Below, piece after piece: positions 25,277 through 34,779 of a stretch of DNA of 64,000 nt. Made by a program: the position numbers and the translations under genes. Within the stretch, counting starts at the first letter, position 1. Every line of letters starts with the position of its first letter. Under the pieces are notes generated by a model. The model was given only the letters and a program-made list of their open reading frames with translations. It did no database searches and had not been told where the DNA came from. Source of the DNA: Corynebacterium canis (lineage in GTDB: Bacteria; Actinomycetota; Actinomycetes; Mycobacteriales; Mycobacteriaceae); contig NZ_CP047080.1 in the NCBI RefSeq assembly GCF_030408595.1, positions 175,831 through 239,830 of the forward strand, in the 5' to 3' direction.

Positions 25277-27306
25277 TTCTTACTCTCCAGATGTTCGATC
25301 AGCCAGGCGGCGATTATAGACTCCATGCGCGCCACCTGCTCGTTGTCCGCGGCACCAGCGTGGCCGCCCTCAATGTTTTCCACATAATCCACCGGCTGCC
25401 CCGCGCGCTGCAACGCATCTGCGAACAAACGTGCGTGTGCCGGGTGGACGCGGTCATCGCGTGTCGACGTCGTGACCAGCGTCGGGGGATACGCACGCTC
25501 ACCGCGGTCCACCACGCGATGCAGCGGTGAATAGGATTCGAGAACCGCACGCTCTTTCGGATCCTCGGGGTCGCCGTACTCCGCGATCCAGCTGGCACCC
25601 GCCAGCCAGGTGTGATAGCGCAGCATATCGGTCAGCGGCACCTGCGACACCACCGCCCCCATCGCCGAAGGGTATCGAGTCACCGCCACCGCCGACAATA
25701 ACCCGCCATTCGAACCCCCACGTATCCCGATCAGCCGCGGGGTGGACAGCCCGCGGGCCGCGATATCCCGCAATACCGCCACATGGTCTTGGAACACCTT
25801 TTCGCGTTGGGTTTTCACCACCGCCTGGTGCCACGCCGGGCCAAACTCGCCGCCGCCCCGCAGGTTTGCCTGCACATATAGGTTCCCACGTTCCAACCAC
25901 ATCCCGCGGATCGCCGAATAGGCCGGGACCAATGGTACCTCGAACCCGCCATAGGCATAGACCAGCGCCGGAACCGGGGCAGCCGTAAAGCGGCCAGTGA
26001 CAAAATACGGGATCTTGGTGCCATCCTCAGAGGTGGCCCAATACTGGCGCGTCTCCATCCCGGCGGCGTCGAACTGGGCGGGGGCGCGGCGGACGGGCTG
26101 CCACGTTGCGGGGGTCGCGGCGTCGCCAAGCAATAACGCGGTGGGCTGCGTAAACGACGACGCGGACAGCCACACCTCATTATCGCGCAGGGGGGAAGAA
26201 TCGACCACGTGTACGGTGGAATGCTCCGGCACCGGCAACGCCAACGGCGGCTCCCCCCAGGCGCCCAGGCGAAAGCGCAGCAGCTTCGTGGCTACGTTAT
26301 CCAACGTTGCTACCAGCAGAAAATCGCGCGTGAAATGCAGCCGGTCGAGCGAACAGGAATTCGTGGGTTCGAAAATAGTTGCGAGCTCGGTATCGCCCGC
26401 CAAAAACTCCGCGAAACGCGCCACGCCCAAACCCCCGGCGGGCACGCCCGCGAAATCCTCGCGCGGCATCACAAACAACCATTCGCGATGCGCGTGGATC
26501 TGGGCGTCCTCCGGTACCGGCAGCTGGCGCAAACCATCGTCCGTGAGCACGAAATACTGGTTGCGATAAAAATCCAGGGCGCGCTGGACAATGATCCGCT
26601 CCCAGCCGGGGGTGTTATCGGACCATGCACCCACCGCGACGTCGGCACGAGTACCGGCGAAAAACAATTCCGCATCCGCCAATTGCTGGCCGCGCCGCCA
26701 CGTATACACGCGCGCCGGATAGCCCGAATCCGTGAGCGAACCTTCGCCCATATCGGTGCTTACCAGCAAGGTGTCCCGGTCGATCCAGCTCACGTCGGAC
26801 TTTGCCTCGTCGAGCAGGAACGGGTGGTCGGTGACGAACTCATTGGTGTGCAGGTCGAATTCGCGCAGCACCGAGGCGTCCGCGCCGCCGCGCGACAGGC
26901 GGATCAGCGCGCGATCGTAGGAAGGGGAAATCACGTGGGCGCCCTTCCAAACCCAGTTTTCGTCCTCGGATTCGGCGAGGGCGTCGACGTCTATAAGGGT
27001 CTCCCAGGAGGGCGTGCCCGCGAGGTAGCTGGCTGGGTCGGTGGCCCGCCAAAGCCCGCGCGGATGCTCCGCATCACGCCAGAAATTGAACAAACGTTCG
27101 CCACGGCGGAGGGGAAAGGGAATGCGATCATCCGTATCCAAGACGTCGCGGATTCGGCGCTCAAGCTCAGCTCGCAGGGGGTGTTGATCAAGCGCCTCGA
27201 CCGTACGTTGCGACCATGAATCCGCCCACTGCAATACGTCAGGGTGATCGATCTCAATGAGGGCATCCGGGGCTGGAATCGGCGTCTGCGGCGTGGGGGA
27301 CGTCAT
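25273..27306 (-). CDS. Prolyl oligopeptidase family (S9A) serine peptidase
   Basis: The 677-residue cytoplasmic protein has an N-terminal propeller-type region and a C-terminal hydrolase domain. The nucleophile Ser is in IGIRGGSNGGLLSAV, Asp in TSTRDDRVHPAHAR and His in NIEGGHAGAADN. No signal peptide is seen. It cleaves short peptides after proline if true to family. It is the first gene of a run with the M1 peptidase, so a shared peptide-turnover function is plausible. Confidence 0.9.
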   Translation of the reverse strand: MTSPTPQTPIPAPDALIEIDHPDVLQWADSWSQRTVEALDQHPLRAELERRIRDVLDTDDRIPFPLRRGERLFNFWRDAEHPRGLWRATDPASYLAGTPSWETLIDVDALAESEDENWVWKGAHVISPSYDRALIRLSRGGADASVLREFDLHTNEFVTDHPFLLDEAKSDVSWIDRDTLLVSTDMGEGSLTDSGYPARVYTWRRGQQLADAELFFAGTRADVAVGAWSDNTPGWERIIVQRALDFYRNQYFVLTDDGLRQLPVPEDAQIHAHREWLFVMPREDFAGVPAGGLGVARFAEFLAGDTELATIFEPTNSCSLDRLHFTRDFLLVATLDNVATKLLRFRLGAWGEPPLALPVPEHSTVHVVDSSPLRDNEVWLSASSFTQPTALLLGDAATPATWQPVRRAPAQFDAAGMETRQYWATSEDGTKIPYFVTGRFTAAPVPALVYAYGGFEVPLVPAYSAIRGMWLERGNLYVQANLRGGGEFGPAWHQAVVKTQREKVFQDHVAVLRDIAARGLSTPRLIGIRGGSNGGLLSAVAVTRYPSAMGAVVSQVPLTDMLRYHTWLAGASWIAEYGDPEDPKERAVLESYSPLHRVVDRGERAYPPTLVTTSTRDDRVHPAHARLFADALQRAGQPVDYVENIEGGHAGAADNEQVARMESIIAAWLIEHLESKK

Positions 27307-27321
27307 AAACCTAATAGTCTA

Positions 27322-27359
27322 CGCCCCGCCGACCCTCGTTCGTGAGGGAAGGCGGGGCG
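27322..27359 (-). terminator. Terminator hairpin after mycolyltransferase 1
   Basis: The arms CGCCCCGCC (27322-27330) and GGCGGGGCG (27351-27359) are perfect complements around a loop that is itself partly paired. A tract TAGACTATTAGGTTT follows on the minus strand, weakly T-rich. Confidence 0.6.
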
Positions 27360-27382
27360 GAAGTGCCGGAACCTAGCCGGGA

Positions 27383-28447
27383 CTAGTCATTAAAACCGCG
27401 TTCGAAGGTGGGCCAGGAGGTGGTAAGGTCCTCTTCCCAGTAGCCCCAGGAGTGGGTGCCGGTGGGGCGGAACTTGAAATCACCTGGGATGTTCAGCTGA
27501 TCCATCTTCGCCTTCAGGTCGTGGGTGCACTGGTTCGTGGCGGCCTCGATGGCGCCACCCAGGATCTTCACGTTCGCCTGCGCGATGGAGTTATTGCCCA
27601 AGCGGGGGTTCGAAAGCGTGTCATACTCGCCGGACATGCCGGAACCATTGGACACGTACACCTCGGTGCCGCGCAGCTTCTCCGCGTTGATCAGGGCATC
27701 GTTGTAGTGCCACGTGCCGGTGCCGAGCGGGCCCCACATCTGCTCGCGGGTGACATTGCCGCGCTTCAGGGTCTCATCCAGATACCACACGGCGGTGCCG
27801 CGAGACGTGGCGGCGCAACCCGAGTAGGAGCCGACCGCATCGTAGAAACCGGGGTTGTGCTCGGCGTACAGCAGCGAGGTGGTGCCGGTCATGGACATAC
27901 CGACGATCGCGCGCTTATTGCTAGCCTTCAGGAACTTCTCCACCGGGCCAGGCACTTCCTTGGTGAGGAAGGTCTCCCAGTTTTGCTTGCCGCCGAGCGA
28001 CGGGACCTCTTCAACCCAGTCCGTGTAGTAGGAGAACTTGCCGGACATGGGGATAACCACGTTGACGTTCTTCTCGCGGTAGAAGTCAATCACGTTCGTC
28101 TGCATGATCCAGTTAGCCGTGCCTTCGCCGCCGTCCGCGCCGTTCAACAAGTAGATGGTCGGGCGGTTGTCTTCCTTGGCGGGGATGAGCACGAAGGGGA
28201 CATCACGCTGCATGGAAGGGGAGAAAATCCAAACCTCTCGAGCATCATCGCGGCCGGCGATCTTTTGACGCCACACCGGTTCTGGCACATCTGTGCGAGC
28301 GCTCGGATTAATGGTGGCAAGCGGGATATCGCCGGCAACCTGGGCGGGGTTCAAATCTGCGGCGGCAGCGGTACCGGCAGACGCCAAGGCAGCTGCTGCC
28401 AGAGCGAGAGCGGTGACCGGTGCGGCGAGGCGGCGCGCTAAGTTCAT
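27383..28447 (-). CDS. Corynomycolyltransferase (antigen 85-type), paralogue 1
   Basis: The 354-residue secreted enzyme has a signal peptide ending at about TAAAA30. Mature motifs are PTIYLLNGADGGEGTANW, the nucleophile Ser in VGMSMTGTTSLL, and the C-terminal GTHSWGYWEEDL with the catalytic His; the acid is probably Glu in GGAIEAATNQCTHD or nearby. It moves corynomycolate from trehalose monomycolate to trehalose, arabinogalactan or proteins in the envelope. It is closely similar to the next gene upstream, most likely a tandem duplication. Members of this family are named cmt, cop or myt in C. glutamicum; which one this is cannot be told. Confidence 0.93.
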   Translation of the reverse strand: MNLARRLAAPVTALALAAAALASAGTAAAADLNPAQVAGDIPLATINPSARTDVPEPVWRQKIAGRDDAREVWIFSPSMQRDVPFVLIPAKEDNRPTIYLLNGADGGEGTANWIMQTNVIDFYREKNVNVVIPMSGKFSYYTDWVEEVPSLGGKQNWETFLTKEVPGPVEKFLKASNKRAIVGMSMTGTTSLLYAEHNPGFYDAVGSYSGCAATSRGTAVWYLDETLKRGNVTREQMWGPLGTGTWHYNDALINAEKLRGTEVYVSNGSGMSGEYDTLSNPRLGNNSIAQANVKILGGAIEAATNQCTHDLKAKMDQLNIPGDFKFRPTGTHSWGYWEEDLTTSWPTFERGFND

Positions 28448-28920
28448 GATGCTTCTTTCTATCTTGGGGCTACTTACTACAAGCCTTCAACAAGCAATGC
28501 AACGGTTTTGGCTCATACTACGTTAACATTGTTACGAAATTATTTCGCGCCCGCGCCGGCAAAAGTGGGGGCCTGGGCCCCGAAAAAGCGCTCCGGGGTT
28601 GGGGAATTTTTCAGGTTGAGTGCCGTTCGATTGCCGCCTATGTGTTTGGTGTGGTTTCGGCTGTACACAGCATGTTTAGCGGATGTTCTAACAAGTGTTT
28701 GAAAGGGGTGTTGGCGGGGCAATGGGGGTGGGGGTAAAGGGCGAATGTAATGGAGTGATCTGTCTCATTCCGCACGCTGAGAAGGCGGCAAATCGAGATT
28801 GTGAAAACACAAACGCCGCGCCTGCGAACGTGAGGAATTGCTGAAACTAGAGTGACTGAAGATAACTCGCGCGAGCAGGGCTGTAAGCGTGAAGCTCAGG
28901 GTGTGGGGGCGGCGTCGATA
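28448..28920. other. Gene-free spacer between the two mycolyltransferase genes
   Basis: This 473-bp stretch holds the upstream region of paralogue 1. The 12-mer CTACGTTAACAT lies at 28518-28529, 71 bp before its start codon, and recurs upstream of paralogue 2. On the plus strand GTTAAC-ATT-GTTAC forms a repeated GTTA-type word. A short plus-strand frame (28508-28702) has no ribosome binding site and no family resemblance. Otherwise I see nothing. Confidence 0.5.
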
Positions 28921-28970
28921 AGCAAAAACGAACCCCGCTAAACCCGAAACAAAGCTCAGGAATGGCGGGG
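28921..28970 (-). terminator. Intrinsic terminator after mycolyltransferase 2
   Basis: On the minus strand CCCCGC (28965-28970) pairs with GCGGGG (28933-28938), followed by TTCGTTTTTGCT. It lies 23 bp after the stop of the upstream paralogue. Confidence 0.7.
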
Positions 28971-28992
28971 TGTCGTGTATTCGCGCGGCGTA

Positions 28993-30057
28993 CTATTTGT
29001 TAAATGCGCGCTCAAAAGTAGGCCAAGAATCGCGGAGATCCTCCTGCCAGTACCCCCAAGAGTGGGTACCGGTGGGGCGGAACTTAAAGTCCGCGGGGAG
29101 GCCCAGCTGGTCCATCTTCGCCTTCAGGTCGTGGGTGCACTGGTTCGTCGCAGCCTCAATGCCGCCGCCCAATACAACCAGGTTGCCGCGGGCCAGCGAA
29201 TTGCCCTGGACGCGGGGGCTGGACATCGCATCGTGCTCGCCGGTCATGCCGGAACCGTTGGAAGCGTACACCTCGGTGCCGCGCAGCTTTTCGGCGTTGA
29301 TCAGGGCATCGTTGTAGTGCCAAATCGGGGTGCCCAACGGGCCCCACATCTGCTCATGGTTCAGGTTGGCGCGCTTCAGTACCTCATCCACCCATGCAAC
29401 CTGGACGCCGCGGGACGTGCCGGCGCAACCGGAGTAGGAGCCAACGGCATCGTAGAAGCCGGGGTTGTGCTCGGCGTACAGCAGCGAGGTGGTGCCGGTC
29501 ATAGACATGCCGACGATCGCGCGCTTATTGCTCGCTTTGAGGTATCCCTCGATTGGGCCAGGAAGCTCCTTAGTGAGGAAAGTCTCCCAGTTCTGCTTGC
29601 CGCCCAGCTCGGGGACCTCGCTCACCCAGTCCGTGTAGTAGGACAGCTTGCCGGACATCGGGATAACCACGTTGACGTTCTTCTCGCGGTAGAAGTCAAT
29701 CACGTCCGTCTGCATGATCCAGTTCGCGGAACCCTCGCCGCCATCGGCGCCATTGAGCAGGTAAATCGTCGGGCGGTTAGCTTCCTGCGCCGGGATAATC
29801 ACGAACGGCACGTCGCGGTTCATGGACGGCGAATGTGCCCAAATTTCGCGGACATCGTTACGGCCATTCAGCTTTTCCCGCCAAACAGGGGGATCAATAT
29901 CTGTGCGTGCGCTTGGATTAATGGTTGCCAACGGCGTGTCGCCAGCAACCTGTGCTGGATTAAGCTCCGCCGCCATGGCGGGGCCAGCTGTGGTCAACGC
30001 GGCTACGGCCAAGGTCAGGGCAGTTGCTGGTGCGATGAGACGACGCACAAAGGACAT
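28993..30057 (-). CDS. Corynomycolyltransferase (antigen 85-type), paralogue 2
   Basis: The protein has 354 residues from ATG 30057, which has an AGAAGGG ribosome binding site; a longer frame to 30087 has none. The signal peptide ends near GPAMAAE. The nucleophile VGMSMTGTTSLL and GTHSWGYWQEDL are identical or nearly so to paralogue 1, and the proteins are collinear throughout, so duplication is recent in family terms. They differ mostly around residues 200-215 (SRGVQVAWVDEV versus SRGTAVWYLDET) near the substrate cleft. Each gene has its own terminator and upstream region, so they are separate transcripts. Confidence 0.93.
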   Translation of the reverse strand: MSFVRRLIAPATALTLAVAALTTAGPAMAAELNPAQVAGDTPLATINPSARTDIDPPVWREKLNGRNDVREIWAHSPSMNRDVPFVIIPAQEANRPTIYLLNGADGGEGSANWIMQTDVIDFYREKNVNVVIPMSGKLSYYTDWVSEVPELGGKQNWETFLTKELPGPIEGYLKASNKRAIVGMSMTGTTSLLYAEHNPGFYDAVGSYSGCAGTSRGVQVAWVDEVLKRANLNHEQMWGPLGTPIWHYNDALINAEKLRGTEVYASNGSGMTGEHDAMSSPRVQGNSLARGNLVVLGGGIEAATNQCTHDLKAKMDQLGLPADFKFRPTGTHSWGYWQEDLRDSWPTFERAFNK

Positions 30058-30137
30058 AATTTTCCCTTCTGATTGCTGAGAGTGCAACGCGGAACCTTAT
30101 CGGTTCATAGCATTAGCTATATCCGCGCGAGCGGCTT

Positions 30138-30149
30138 CTACGTTAACAT
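30138..30149 (-). promoter_or_regulatory. Shared 12-bp upstream motif of the mycolyltransferase genes
   Basis: CTACGTTAACAT (plus strand) lies 81 bp before the start codon of paralogue 2 and 71 bp before that of paralogue 1 (28518-28529), while surrounding bases differ. It contains the palindrome GTTAAC. It could be an operator or part of a promoter; the regulator is unknown. Confidence 0.45.
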
Positions 30150-30217
30150 CTGATGGCAGTATGTTTCCGGCCACGTTGGGAGCATCCAAACTACTACCAC
30201 GGATTGGAGATCAATCA

Positions 30218-30328
30218 ATGAACGTCATTGAGCAGATTCAGCTCGCTATTAACTCGGCCCTCGGCAACCTCTCTCATGCAGGTTCTTCAGGAATTAGCTG
30301 GATCCTGGCGGCGTTCCGCCTGCTCTAA
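30218..30328 (+). CDS. 36-residue peptide gene, possible small envelope (PorA/PorH-like) protein
   Basis: ATG 30218 follows GGAG at an 8-base spacing (TTGGAGATCAATCAATG). The product runs from MNVIEQIQLAINSALGNLSH to ILAAFRLL at the C-terminus. It has no signal peptide, is amphipathic and rich in Ser, and has no Cys. A strong terminator begins 58 bp after the stop, so it has the parts of an independent short transcript. Corynebacterial porins PorA and PorH are also tiny, lack a signal peptide and are O-mycoloylated on Ser by a mycolyltransferase; the gene lies beside two such enzymes. I cannot show homology, so the porin idea is only an inference. Confidence 0.6.
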   Translation: MNVIEQIQLAINSALGNLSHAGSSGISWILAAFRLL

Positions 30329-30386
30329 GGTTTCCCGCACGGTTGGGTTAAGGTTCGGCTCTTTAACTCTTCGAGTGCACCCCTCT

Positions 30387-30434
30387 AAAGCACCCCCATC
30401 GCTAGGGAATAGGGCGATGCGGGGTGCTTTCTTT
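30387..30434 (+). terminator. Strong intrinsic terminator after the 36-residue gene
   Basis: AAAGCACCCCCATCGC pairs with GCGATGCGGGGTGCTTT (one bulged base), followed by CTTTGC. It separates the small gene from lpd. Confidence 0.85.
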
Positions 30435-30488
30435 GCTTCATAGCGCAAGGTGACGACAAAGAAGGGTGCACCACGTATTCTTGAACCC

Positions 30489-31904
30489 GTGACTGAACAT
30501 TTTGACGTTGTTGTACTTGGTGCGGGCCCGGGTGGATACGTGTCCGCGATTCGCGCATCCCAGCTCGGCTTGAAAGTTGCCGTTGTAGAGAAACAATATT
30601 GGGGCGGCGTCTGCCTCAATATTGGGTGCATCCCATCTAAAGCGCTCCTGAAGAACGCCGAACTAGCACATGTTTTCAATCATGAGGCGAAGCTGTTCGG
30701 TATTTCCGGCGATGTTTCGTTCGATTTCGGCGTTGCCCACGATCGTTCCCGCAAGGTTTCCTCGGGCATTGTTAAAGGTGTCCACTTCCTGATGAAGAAG
30801 AACAAGATCACCGAGGTCGATGGCTTCGGCGTGTTCAAGGATGCCAAGACGCTCACTATTACCGAGGGCAAAGACGCCGGCAAGACCCTCACCTTTGATA
30901 ATTGCATTATCGCCACCGGCTCCGTGGTTCGCTCGCTGCCGGGCGTGGAGCTTTCCGGCAATGTGGTTTCCTTCGAGGAGCAGATTCTTTCCCGCGACCT
31001 CCCGGATTCCATGGTGATCGTCGGCGCCGGCGCCATCGGCATGGAGTTTGCGTACGTCCTTTCTAATTACGGGGTGGACGTAACCATCGTGGAGTTCATG
31101 GATCGCGTGCTGCCGAACGAGGACGCGGATGTGTCCAAGGAGATTGCAAAGCAATACAAGAAGCTCGGCGTGAAGCTGCTCACCGGCTATAAGACCACCA
31201 GTGTGCGCGACAATGGGGATTCCGTTGAGGTGGATGTTGAGTCTAAGGACGGCTCCCAGTCGGAGACGCTGATTGTGGACCGCGTCATGATCTCCATCGG
31301 TTTCGCGCCGCGCGTGGAGGGCTTTGGCCTCGAAAACACTGGCGTGAAGCTTACCGACCGCGGGGCCATCGACATCGACGAACGCATGCGCACCAACGTT
31401 CCCGGCATTTACGCGATTGGCGACGTCACTGCCAAACTGCAGCTTGCTCACGTTGCGGAGGCCCAGGGGGTCGTCGCCGCAGAGACCATCGCGAACGCTG
31501 AGACCATGGAGCTTGGCGATTACATGATGATGCCGCGCGCCACCTTCTGTAACCCGCAGGTCGCATCCTTCGGCTACACCGAGGAAAAGGCCCGCGAGAT
31601 CGCGGAGGCGGAAGGCCGCAAGATCAAGGTGGCAACGTTCCCGTTCTCCGCAAATGGCAAGGCGCAAGGCCTCGGCGAGTCCGCCGGTTTTGTCAAGATC
31701 GTGGCGGATGCGGAGTTCGGCGAATTGCTCGGCGCGCACATGGTTGGCTCCAATGTGTCCGAGCTGCTGCCCGAACTTACATTGGCACATAAGTTCGATC
31801 TCACCGCAGAGGAGATCGGCCGCAACGTGCACACCCACCCCACCCTGTCGGAAGCGATGAAGGAAGCCGCCGAAGGCATCTGTGGCCATATGATCAACTT
31901 CTAA
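30489..31904 (+). CDS. lpd: Dihydrolipoamide dehydrogenase
   Basis: The 471-residue E3 flavoprotein has the FAD site [17 protein letters not shown], the redox disulfide in [16 protein letters not shown], the NAD site [16 protein letters not shown] and the dimer-interface His-Glu in [15 protein letters not shown]. It serves pyruvate and 2-oxoglutarate dehydrogenase complexes. GTG 30489 matches the known corynebacterial N-terminus [15 protein letters not shown] -10-like TATTCT at 30476-30481 would place transcription start on the GTG, so a leaderless mRNA is possible. Lpd next to ramB and sdh is the C. glutamicum order. Confidence 0.96.
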   Translation: MTEHFDVVVLGAGPGGYVSAIRASQLGLKVAVVEKQYWGGVCLNIGCIPSKALLKNAELAHVFNHEAKLFGISGDVSFDFGVAHDRSRKVSSGIVKGVHFLMKKNKITEVDGFGVFKDAKTLTITEGKDAGKTLTFDNCIIATGSVVRSLPGVELSGNVVSFEEQILSRDLPDSMVIVGAGAIGMEFAYVLSNYGVDVTIVEFMDRVLPNEDADVSKEIAKQYKKLGVKLLTGYKTTSVRDNGDSVEVDVESKDGSQSETLIVDRVMISIGFAPRVEGFGLENTGVKLTDRGAIDIDERMRTNVPGIYAIGDVTAKLQLAHVAEAQGVVAAETIANAETMELGDYMMMPRATFCNPQVASFGYTEEKAREIAEAEGRKIKVATFPFSANGKAQGLGESAGFVKIVADAEFGELLGAHMVGSNVSELLPELTLAHKFDLTAEEIGRNVHTHPTLSEAMKEAAEGICGHMINF

Positions 31905-31937
31905 CAGGGGTTTGAGACCAAGGACAACGTCTAGGCA

Positions 31938-32129
31938 ATGGTCACACCACGAACACGGCGTCGTCGAGCCCCCGCGCCGCGCTGCCCAATCCGGGCGGGG
32001 GAGCCGTGTTCACTCTGCGTCCCAGGCGCCACGGGCCCGCAGGATTGCCAGCTCGTGGCACTCGTGCGCGAGGATCCGGAATTGCTGGAACTTCAGCAGG
32101 AGATGATGCGGAAGCACCGTAACCGTTAG
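31938..32129 (+). CDS. Small DUF6767-type protein
   Basis: The 63-residue protein has a basic N-terminus and the conserved block [14 protein letters not shown] followed by [18 protein letters not shown]. Three Cys (CxxC plus one) could bind metal. Small proteins with this block are common in actinobacteria between lpd and ramB; their function is unknown. It overlaps the convergent ramB stop by 4 bp. Confidence 0.7.
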   Translation: MVTPRTRRRRAPAPRCPIRAGEPCSLCVPGATGPQDCQLVALVREDPELLELQQEMMRKHRNR

Positions 32130-33550
32130 TAGGGGGCGACGGTCGAGCGATGGGCGTCGATAGTAATGGTGCGGTGCACGGGCGGGAAGGCGCGTTGTGC
32201 ACAATTGTCGCGCGTGCATACCCGGCAGCCTGCTCCGATCGGGGTCGCGCCGGTGAAATTCTCCAAGTCCATGCCTTGTGAATAGACCGTACGTTCGGCG
32301 TGGCGGGCTTCGCACCCCAGTCCGATAGCAAAGAGCTTGCCGGGCTCGTTATAGCGCCCGCGATGATGCCGCACCGTGCGCGCAATCCACAGGTAGTTGC
32401 GGCCGTCGGGCATCTGCGTCATCTGCCGCATGATCTGCCCTGGATTGGTAAAGGTTTCGTACACATTCCAGAGCGGGCACGTTCCGCCAGAATGTGTGAA
32501 ATGGAAACCGGTTGCGGACTGCCGTTTCGACATATTCCCCGCGCGGTCCACGCGCACAAACGTAAACGGAATGCCGCGCAAATTCGGGCGCTGCAGCGTG
32601 GAAAGCCGGTGGCAGATCGTCTCGTAGCCCACCCCGAAAATCTGGGACAAATATTCGATGTCATAGCGGGAGTTTTCCGACGCCGCGTGGAATTGCTGGT
32701 ATGGCAGCATCAACGCCGCCGCGTAATAGGACGCCAGCCCCCGCAATGCCAGCGTGCGGGACTCGGGTGAGGTAAACGACGTCTCATCGAGAATGCTTTC
32801 GAGGATCTCGCCAACCTCGAGGTAGCTCAGCTCGGCGGCCATGCGGAATGCTTTTTGCCCGGGGTTCAGCCGCGCGCTGAGCGTAAGCGTACGGGTGTCC
32901 GAATTGAAGTGGTGCAGCGTGCCGTCAACCGAATGTGTGTTCGAGATCGTGACGCCGTGATCTTGGAGGCGGCGCGTCATGGCATCCTCGGTGGCGCGGA
33001 TATCGTACGGGCCCAGGTTTAGGGCGTCTGCAAGGTCCTCGGCGGCGGTGTCCAAGGCGTCGAGGTAGTTTTGCCGCGCATAGAAGAAATCGCGTACCTC
33101 CTCGTGCGGCATGGCAAGCGCGTGGGCGCTGGAGCTCGGGGCGTCGGGAGTCGGCGAATGGCGCGTATCGGTGGCCAGCGAAAGCTTGTCGCGGACGTTC
33201 CGGTAGCGCCTGTGCATGTCCACCATCGCCCGCGCCAAAGTCGGGTGATTGTACACCATTTCGGATATTTCCTGGAGCTCCACCGTGGTCGGGCAAATCT
33301 CCTTGTCCAAGACCACATCTTGGACCTCGGCGAGCAGCCTGGAATCATCGTCGCGGGAAAAGAAAGTGGCATCGACGCCGAAGGCTTCGGTGATGCGAAG
33401 GAGGACCGGAACCGTGAGCGGTCGAACGTCGTGTTCGATTTGGTTGACGTAGCTCGCGGACAGTCCCAGCGTTGCTGCAAGGGATGCTTGGCTGAGGTCT
33501 CGTTCACGGCGCAGCTGCCGCAGTCGGGAGCCAACATAGGTCTTTCCCAT
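32126..33550 (-). CDS. ramB: RamB-type transcriptional regulator of acetate and central carbon metabolism
   Basis: The 474-residue protein has an N-terminal HTH_XRE domain ([20 protein letters not shown], then [11 protein letters not shown]). A ScfR-like central domain and a C-terminal part with several Cys and His ([19 protein letters not shown]) follow. RamB in C. glutamicum represses glyoxylate and acetate-activation genes and also acts on its own promoter. Its location between lpd and sdhCAB is the C. glutamicum arrangement. It is divergent from sdhC. Confidence 0.92.
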   Translation of the reverse strand: MGKTYVGSRLRQLRRERDLSQASLAATLGLSASYVNQIEHDVRPLTVPVLLRITEAFGVDATFFSRDDDSRLLAEVQDVVLDKEICPTTVELQEISEMVYNHPTLARAMVDMHRRYRNVRDKLSLATDTRHSPTPDAPSSSAHALAMPHEEVRDFFYARQNYLDALDTAAEDLADALNLGPYDIRATEDAMTRRLQDHGVTISNTHSVDGTLHHFNSDTRTLTLSARLNPGQKAFRMAAELSYLEVGEILESILDETSFTSPESRTLALRGLASYYAAALMLPYQQFHAASENSRYDIEYLSQIFGVGYETICHRLSTLQRPNLRGIPFTFVRVDRAGNMSKRQSATGFHFTHSGGTCPLWNVYETFTNPGQIMRQMTQMPDGRNYLWIARTVRHHRGRYNEPGKLFAIGLGCEARHAERTVYSQGMDLENFTGATPIGAGCRVCTRDNCAQRAFPPVHRTITIDAHRSTVAPY

Positions 33551-34014
33551 GCCGGCAACTATAGCTTGGACGTAAACAGTGTTGCATCCTTAGCTTCTTC
33601 ACTTGTGAAGCTGTGAAAGATTGTTAAGAACCGGCCCATGTCCTGCGAGAGCGTTGAATACCGAGGATTGGCAGTGGATCCGGAGAGGGGTTAGATGCGC
33701 GGAATAGATGGGCCCCAGACGACAGAAATTTGCTTGTATCAACCGTTTGGATGAATCCAGATGGGGGCAGGGCTTCGGGGGTGCTAAACTCCGGATTTTT
33801 ACGCAACGAAAGTGTTGATTTATTGAAGCGTTTCGCCGATTCTGCTAGTCGCGGGCGTGCGGGCGTTGCTGGAATGTTCGCACAAACAGGTGAGCCTACC
33901 CTAAACCTGCCCTGACCGGCCAAATTCTTTGGAGTGACGTGTGTCACACGGGCCATCGTCAGGTGGAAAGGCCAGTTCAAACAGCCGTAAGGTAAGTACG
34001 ACACTGGAGGTGCC
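33551..34014. other. Intergenic control region between ramB and sdhC
   Basis: This 464-bp spacer holds the divergent promoters of ramB and sdhCAB. The only site I can name is the GlxR-like sequence at 33933-33948. The region 33620-33900 is less GC-rich than the genes and contains no convincing reading frame. Confidence 0.5.
33933..33948 (+). promoter_or_regulatory. GlxR (CRP-family) binding site upstream of sdhC
   Basis: AGTGACGTGTGTCACA fits the GlxR consensus TGTGA-N6-TCACA with one mismatch in the first base. It lies 67 bp upstream of the sdhC start. GlxR is the cAMP-dependent global regulator of corynebacteria and is known to act on sdhCAB in C. glutamicum. Confidence 0.65.
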
Positions 34015-34770
34015 ATGACTGTTAAATATGACGACCGTGACGCGCTCGCGCACGGCAAAATTACTGAAAAGCCGCTGCGTGAGCGGCCCAAGTTCCCGAC
34101 ATGGGCACTGAAGCTGACCATGGCCGTTACGGGCCTGATTTTCGGCGGCTTCGTATTGGTTCACATGATCGGTAACTTGAAGATCTTCATGCCCATGCAT
34201 GATGGTGTTCATCACATCGACGAGTACGGTGAGTTCTTGCGCTCCGTTGGTGAGCCGCTCGTCCCGCACGAGGGTGTGCTGTGGATCTTCCGCATTGTCC
34301 TTCTTGCGTCCCTGATCCTGCACGTTTACGGCGCGTTCGCGCTCACCGGGCGTGCGCACAAGTCGCGCGGCAAGTTCCGCCGCACGAACCTGATGGGTGG
34401 CCTGAACAGCTTTGCCACCCAGACCATGATCGTTACCGGCTTGGTGCTTTTGCTGTTCATCATTTTCCATATCCTGGACCTGACCCTAGGCGTTCCGCCG
34501 GCAGCTTCTGCCGAGTTCGAGCACGGCGCGATCTACGCGAACATGATCGCCAGCTTCAGCCGCTGGCCGGTAGCGATCTTCTACATCGTTGCCATGGTTG
34601 TCCTCTTCCTGCACCTTTCCCACGGCATTTGGGTCGCCTGCAGCGACCTGGGTATTACCGGGAAGCGTTGGCGGGCAATCCTGCTGTTCGTCTCGTACTT
34701 GGTTCCGGCCGCTGTGATGGTCGGCAACATCACCATCCCCCTGTCCATCGCCCTAGGCTGGATCGGCTAG
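34015..34770 (+). CDS. sdhC: Succinate dehydrogenase cytochrome b subunit
   Basis: The 251-residue membrane protein has five hydrophobic helices (about 35-55, 91-112, 135-158, 178-200 and 218-240) and His residues in VLVHMIGN, LILHVYGAF and FHILDLTLG as haem b ligands. This is the single-anchor, B. subtilis-like type used by corynebacteria. It starts with ATG after GGAGGTGCC and is first in the sdhCAB operon. Confidence 0.93.
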   Translation: MTVKYDDRDALAHGKITEKPLRERPKFPTWALKLTMAVTGLIFGGFVLVHMIGNLKIFMPMHDGVHHIDEYGEFLRSVGEPLVPHEGVLWIFRIVLLASLILHVYGAFALTGRAHKSRGKFRRTNLMGGLNSFATQTMIVTGLVLLLFIIFHILDLTLGVPPAASAEFEHGAIYANMIASFSRWPVAIFYIVAMVVLFLHLSHGIWVACSDLGITGKRWRAILLFVSYLVPAAVMVGNITIPLSIALGWIG

Positions 34771-34779
34771 GAGAAACCT

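Noticed and set aside
28508..28702. A 64-codon frame between the mycolyltransferase genes
   Set aside because: It has no ribosome binding site and no recognisable features, and it runs through the probable promoter region of the mycolyltransferase gene.
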